Part shown: in pieces, positions 6,897-9,395 of the stretch
Layout: every line of letters starts with the position of its first letter
Numbering within the stretch: position 1 is the stretch's first letter
DNA from: Acidobacteriota bacterium
GTDB taxonomy: Bacteria; Acidobacteriota; Terriglobia; Terriglobales; Acidobacteriaceae
Direction: 5' to 3'
Assembly: GCA_021799405.1 (NCBI GenBank)
Contig: JAJZAL010000202.1
Coordinates: forward strand, 1-9,395
Length of the DNA stretch: 9,395 bases
Notes under the pieces: generated by a model
What the model was told of the DNA's origin: nothing
Seen by the model: only the letters and a program-made list of their open reading frames with translations
Databases searched by the model: none
Translations under genes and position numbers: made by a program

Positions 6897-7328
6897 TTAA
6901 TCCCGCTCGGGCGGACGCCCTTCTCGGAGTTGCTTGAAGAATTGTTTCAGGGCCTTCCGGCTTGCGGAGGCTTCCACCTTGCCTGCATAAGCCACGCCGG
7001 TTTTTGATGGAACAAACTGTACTCCTACTCCATCCACGCCCTGACGAATGACCATGGCGTCAACCGCAATCCAGCTATTAGGCGCGCCATACTCTATGTC
7101 TGTCCGCTGCAGCGCCATCGAAAACATGGCGCCGGGATGCCAGCGCGCCACAGTGAGCAGGTAAAGGCCCTTTGAACTGATGTCTTTGATTTCCTCAGCC
7201 TTGGTTGTGGTGCCGGTCCAGTAATGGCCAGACAACGGGGGCTGTTCCAGCCGCCCCGCGTAGCGGCGATCCAGCAAAAACCACTTGAGCCGAGTCGTGA
7301 ATGCCGTCAATCTGTTTTCGTTTGTCAT
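6897..7328 (-). CDS. PilZ-domain protein (c-di-GMP binding)
   Basis: From ATG 7328 the protein has 143 residues; an upstream in-frame GTG at 7391 would add 21 residues that resemble translated leader and have no good ribosome binding site. The two PilZ ligand motifs are present in order: R-x-x-x-R at Arg22-Arg26 (RYAGR) and D-x-S-x-x-G at Asp49-Gly54 (DISSKG), followed by the typical beta-barrel strands (GLYLLTVARWHPGAMFSMAL at 54-73 and VDGVGVQF at 98-105). No signal peptide or second domain is visible, so it is a stand-alone cytoplasmic receptor, likely passing the second-messenger signal to a partner. The C-terminus (SRKALKQFFKQLREGRPPERD) is a charged helix. The gene is divergent from dcd and convergent with the RHH gene; its partner is not evident here. 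Confidence 0.85.
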   Translation of the reverse strand: MTNENRLTAFTTRLKWFLLDRRYAGRLEQPPLSGHYWTGTTTKAEEIKDISSKGLYLLTVARWHPGAMFSMALQRTDIEYGAPNSWIAVDAMVIRQGVDGVGVQFVPSKTGVAYAGKVEASASRKALKQFFKQLREGRPPERD

Positions 7329-7478
7329 CGTGCACCCCAGCCCCGCCGGGGGGAATTGACACTTAAGATACCCTGCAATCAAAGAAAGCACAATAACCCA
7401 TTCTGGCGTGTAAAATTTTTGGCCTCTCCAGAAGGCGCACAGCCGCCAGCCATCCTCGGCAGGGCGATTGGCCGAAGG

Positions 7479-7499
7479 CTGATCGCTGATAGCTGATCG
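7479..7499. repeat. Heptamer tandem repeat, three units
   Basis: CTGATCG, CTGATAG and CTGATCG follow one another directly, differing at one base in the middle unit. Short simple-sequence tract in noncoding DNA. Confidence 0.7.
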
Positions 7500-7517
7500 T
7501 TGAGCCGCCGAATCCCG

Positions 7518-7547
7518 TTGTCAATTCCCACGGCTGTTTCGTAAGAT
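7518..7547 (+). promoter_or_regulatory. Candidate promoter for dcd
   Basis: TTGTCA (7518-7523, five of six consensus bases) and TAAGAT (7542-7547, four of six) are 18 bases apart. Transcription would start near 7554, leaving a leader of about 75 bases that contains the CGCAACAAG repeats and the hairpin at 7593-7617. Confidence 0.45.
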
Positions 7548-7592
7548 GAACCTTCGAGCCCGCAACAAGTGCGCAACAAGCAGGCGGCTTTC

Positions 7593-7617
7593 TCCGGAGA
7601 AGGATTGCCCCTCCGGA
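7593..7617 (+). promoter_or_regulatory. Leader hairpin directly before the dcd ribosome binding site
   Basis: TCCGGAG (7593-7599) pairs with CTCCGGA (7611-7617) around an 11-base loop. The stem ends three bases before GGAG at 7621-7624, so it could affect ribosome access, or it could be a chance hairpin in GC-rich DNA. Confidence 0.4.
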
Positions 7618-7628
7618 ACAGGAGAACC

Positions 7629-8183
7629 ATGTCGATTCAGAGCGACCGTTGGATCAGGGAACAGGCCGTCAAGCACGGCATGATTGAGCCCTTCAGTGAA
7701 AAGCAGGTGGCCAGCAGTGTCATCTCCTACGGACTTTCGTCGTATGGCTATGACCTCCGCGTCTCTGACGAATTCAAGATCTTCACCAACGTCAACAGCG
7801 CCATCATCGACCCCAAGGCCTTCGACGAGCGCTCGTTTGTCACTGTCCAGGCCGAGTCGGTCATCATTCCGCCCAACTCCTTCGCCCTGGCGCGTTCCGT
7901 CGAATACTTCCGCATCCCCAGGGAAGTGCTGACCATCTGCGTCGGCAAGTCCACCTATGCGCGCTGCGGAATCATCGTGAACGTAACACCGTTCGAGCCC
8001 GAGTGGGAGGGATTCGTGACTTTGGAAATCTCGAACACCACGCCGCTTCCGGCTAAGATTTACGCCAACGAAGGGCTCTGCCAGATTCTCTTTTTCCACT
8101 CCAACGAGCCCTGTGAGGTCAGTTACGCGGATCGCAAAGGGAAGTACCAGAAACAGCAGGGAATTGTGTTGCCCAAACTTTAA
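7629..8183 (+). CDS. dcd: dCTP deaminase
   Basis: The protein has 184 residues from ATG 7629, with AGGAG at 7620-7624 just upstream; an in-frame upstream ATG at 7569 would add 20 residues unlike the family. It deaminates dCTP to dUTP and ammonia, feeding dUMP and thymidylate synthesis in the cytoplasm. The family signatures are clear: [13 protein letters not shown] near 33-45, the nucleotide-binding GKSTYAR at 106-112 (Ser108 and Arg112 match Ser111 and Arg115 of the E. coli enzyme), and [18 protein letters not shown] at 119-136 with the catalytic Glu133 (Glu138 in E. coli). The C-terminal [13 protein letters not shown] is also typical of Dcd. Length is normal for a monofunctional enzyme (about 180-195). 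No dut or thymidylate gene is next to it; the next gene starts 98 bases downstream on the same strand. Confidence 0.96.
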   Translation: MSIQSDRWIREQAVKHGMIEPFSEKQVASSVISYGLSSYGYDLRVSDEFKIFTNVNSAIIDPKAFDERSFVTVQAESVIIPPNSFALARSVEYFRIPREVLTICVGKSTYARCGIIVNVTPFEPEWEGFVTLEISNTTPLPAKIYANEGLCQILFFHSNEPCEVSYADRKGKYQKQQGIVLPKL

Positions 8184-8281
8184 GGCGCCTGGGCACAACG
8201 GCTTTAGAACGAAAAGGATTGGAGCGCCATACACTGATCTATCCTGCATGCGGCTTCGTTAACGACGGACTGGAGTAGCAG

Positions 8282-9004
8282 TTGCCTTCAAATCAAAATC
8301 CGGGTCCGATCCGCATTGGGTTGGCATCGGATGAACCGATCCGGCTTGCGGGCCTCGCCAGCATCTTTGAGCAGCCGGCCCAGGCAGGAAAGCCCGGCTT
8401 GCTGCCCGTGCCGGGAACGATGGATGAGTTGCTGGCGAACGCATCGCTGGAATATCTGGTTGTCGACCTGCACTCGTACTCCAACGGCCTTGAAACTCTG
8501 GCTGCGATTCGCAAGGTCCGCCCCGGCCTCCGCTTGATCGTGATTGGTCCCGGCAATGATGACGAGCTGGTTTTGGAATCCATCGTCGCCGGGGCGAGGG
8601 CCTTTCTGGATCTGACCGCGGGGCCAGAGACGGTGCGCAAGGCCATCGAAGTCGTCACCGAGGGATCGATCTGGGCGCCGCGAAGGCTGCTTTCCAGGCT
8701 GATTGACCGCTTGCTCCATTCTTCCGTTTCCAGCGCCTCTGATTCTGCTTCGCGGCTTACGGCCCGCGAGCATCAAGTGCTCGAGCTGATCCTCACCGCG
8801 CGCTCCAATCGCGAGATCGCATCGGAGCTTGGCATCGAGGAGCGCACCGTGAAGGCCCACGTCACGCGGCTCATGCGGAAGACCGGATGTGACAGCCGGG
8901 TCAAGCTCTCCGTCTCCGCCGCCAAACTCACCCTCTCCTCGGGGAGAAGTGAGCCGTCCCTGCAAACCAGGAGCGGATTTGCCGCCGAAGTATCGAAAAA
9001 GTAA
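8282..9004 (+). CDS. LuxR/NarL-type response regulator with degenerate receiver domain
   Basis: The frame gives 240 residues from a TTG at 8282, with GGAG (8272-8275) 6 bases before it. Residues about 10-130 have the length and hydrophobic pattern of a receiver domain (IRIGLASDEPIRLAGLASIF, then YLVVDLHSYSNG with Asp62 in the phosphoacceptor position, then LRLIVIG and VAGARAFLDL). Several usual residues are missing: the acidic pair reads Ser16-Asp17, the Thr/Ser after strand 4 is Gly89, and the strand 5 Lys is Leu111. Residues about 158-215 are a standard LuxR helix-turn-helix (LTAREHQVLELI, then NREIASELGIEERTVKAHVTRLMRKTG). A tail of about 25 polar residues follows. It should be a transcription regulator, probably not controlled by ordinary phosphorylation. 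No histidine kinase is adjacent. It may be cotranscribed with dcd but need not be. Confidence 0.85.
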   Translation: MPSNQNPGPIRIGLASDEPIRLAGLASIFEQPAQAGKPGLLPVPGTMDELLANASLEYLVVDLHSYSNGLETLAAIRKVRPGLRLIVIGPGNDDELVLESIVAGARAFLDLTAGPETVRKAIEVVTEGSIWAPRRLLSRLIDRLLHSSVSSASDSASRLTAREHQVLELILTARSNREIASELGIEERTVKAHVTRLMRKTGCDSRVKLSVSAAKLTLSSGRSEPSLQTRSGFAAEVSKK

Positions 9005-9043
9005 ACATTACGATTACCAGAATGCATTGCCCTTAAGTACTCT

Positions 9044-9067
9044 TGTGAGAGGGCCTTTTTTCTCACA
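9044..9067. repeat. Hairpin TGTGAGA / TCTCACA downstream of the LuxR gene
   Basis: Seven-base arms enclose a loop GGGCCTTTTT, 40 bases after the LuxR stop codon. No T run follows the stem on the plus strand, so it is not itself a typical terminator. Confidence 0.45.
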
Positions 9068-9101
9068 CACTTATCTCAAGAAACAACGCAGATCTGGGGA
9101 A

Positions 9102-9152
9102 AGGAGTTCCCCGGCTGCATGATTTCATGAAGCCGGGGAACTCCTCTTTTTT
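9102..9152 (+). terminator. Strong rho-independent terminator
   Basis: A perfect 15-bp stem (AGGAGTTCCCCGGCT at 9102-9116 with AGCCGGGGAACTCCT at 9131-9145) has an apical CATGA/TCATG mini-stem in its 14-base loop and is followed by six T at 9147-9152. It lies about 100 bases after the LuxR stop codon and would end rightward transcripts. Confidence 0.88.
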
Positions 9153-9395
9153 GTTCTTTCACAGCGCAACAGAATAGAAGAATTGATTCGCGGCTGAAGT
9201 CTCCAGCCCTCCCCAAACCCTATTCCTGCATCTGAACATTGAGAACGGCGAGTGTGGCCGCAAGATGTAAGTGTGCGCCGCGCAGCCGCCCGTTTTGCAG
9301 GCTTCCCGCACGTTTGCTGGCGCTTGGAGGTCGAAATTCCGGAACGCGCGTTCACGCTGGCGGGATTCGTGGTTCTGGTGCTGGCGCGATAAGCT
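9153..9395. other. Terminal stretch with no supported gene
   Basis: The last 243 bases show only short frames: a leftward one (down to 9125) that runs back into the terminator stem, and a 46-codon rightward one starting with GTG near 9252 and ending at 9392. Neither has a ribosome binding site or recognisable motif. I see no promoter or RNA gene here. Confidence 0.5.

Larger units (their letters stand above)
7329..7628. other. Divergent PilZ-dcd spacer
   Basis: This 300-base stretch holds a heptameric tandem repeat (7479-7499), a likely rightward promoter (7518-7547), two copies of CGCAACAAG one helical turn apart (7561-7569 and 7572-7580), and a hairpin next to the dcd ribosome binding site (7593-7617). 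No gene is supported within it. Confidence 0.6.

Noticed and set aside
7479..7499. CRISPR-like repeat
   Set aside because: The units are seven bases long and directly adjacent with no spacers, so this is a simple tandem repeat.
7521..8249. 242-codon frame opposite dcd
   Set aside because: It is antisense to a certain dcd gene; its composition mirrors dcd codons and it has no recognisable domain.
8288..8965. 225-codon frame opposite the LuxR regulator
   Set aside because: Antisense shadow of a gene with a clear LuxR helix-turn-helix; no motif or ribosome binding site.
9252..9392. 46-codon GTG-started frame ending EIPERAFTLAGFVVLVLAR
   Set aside because: The hydrophobic end is suggestive, but there is no clear ribosome binding site and no recognisable family.

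Overview
The window is about 9.4 kb of moderately GC-rich bacterial chromosome. It looks like ordinary genome with long intergenic spacers rather than a phage, plasmid or defence island. The gene content best fits an acidobacterium (Acidobacteriota): a secreted GH79-type glucuronidase-like enzyme, a Gly/Ser/Thr/Ala-rich lipoprotein of no recognised family, a SYLF-domain secreted protein, a PilZ protein, and several unlinked single-gene units. This assignment is an inference from style and families; there is no rRNA or other marker to prove it.

Left part (1-2017): a secreted alpha/beta hydrolase of the acetylxylan-esterase-like type is cut by the left edge and read leftward. A SYLF (Ysc84/DUF500) protein with its own strong ribosome binding site is read rightward from the shared spacer. 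It ends at a compact UUCG-loop hairpin. A second dyad lies in the spacer before the convergent lipoprotein gene.

Centre (2018-5833, all leftward): a large two-domain secreted enzyme (N-terminal LamG/concanavalin-like domain plus GH79 catalytic domain with both catalytic glutamates visible) is closed by a clear intrinsic terminator. It is followed by a separately transcribed lipoprotein gene, whose first codons carry a run of nine A residues that makes its true start ambiguous.

Right part (5834-9395): a 610-base spacer without a convincing gene, a small ribbon-helix-helix protein, a spacer packed with dyad symmetries, a leftward PilZ protein, and then rightward dcd (dCTP deaminase) with a plausible promoter and a hairpin just before its ribosome binding site. 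After dcd comes a LuxR-type regulator with a degenerate receiver domain, then a very strong rightward terminator. The last 240 bases hold no supported gene.

The esterase and the GH79 enzyme could both act on glucuronate- or acetyl-decorated plant or microbial polysaccharides, but they are not in one operon. Nucleotide metabolism (dcd), c-di-GMP sensing (PilZ) and transcription control (RHH, LuxR) are otherwise unrelated neighbours. I found no evidence for a new multi-gene system; the items worth checking are regulatory or structural details.
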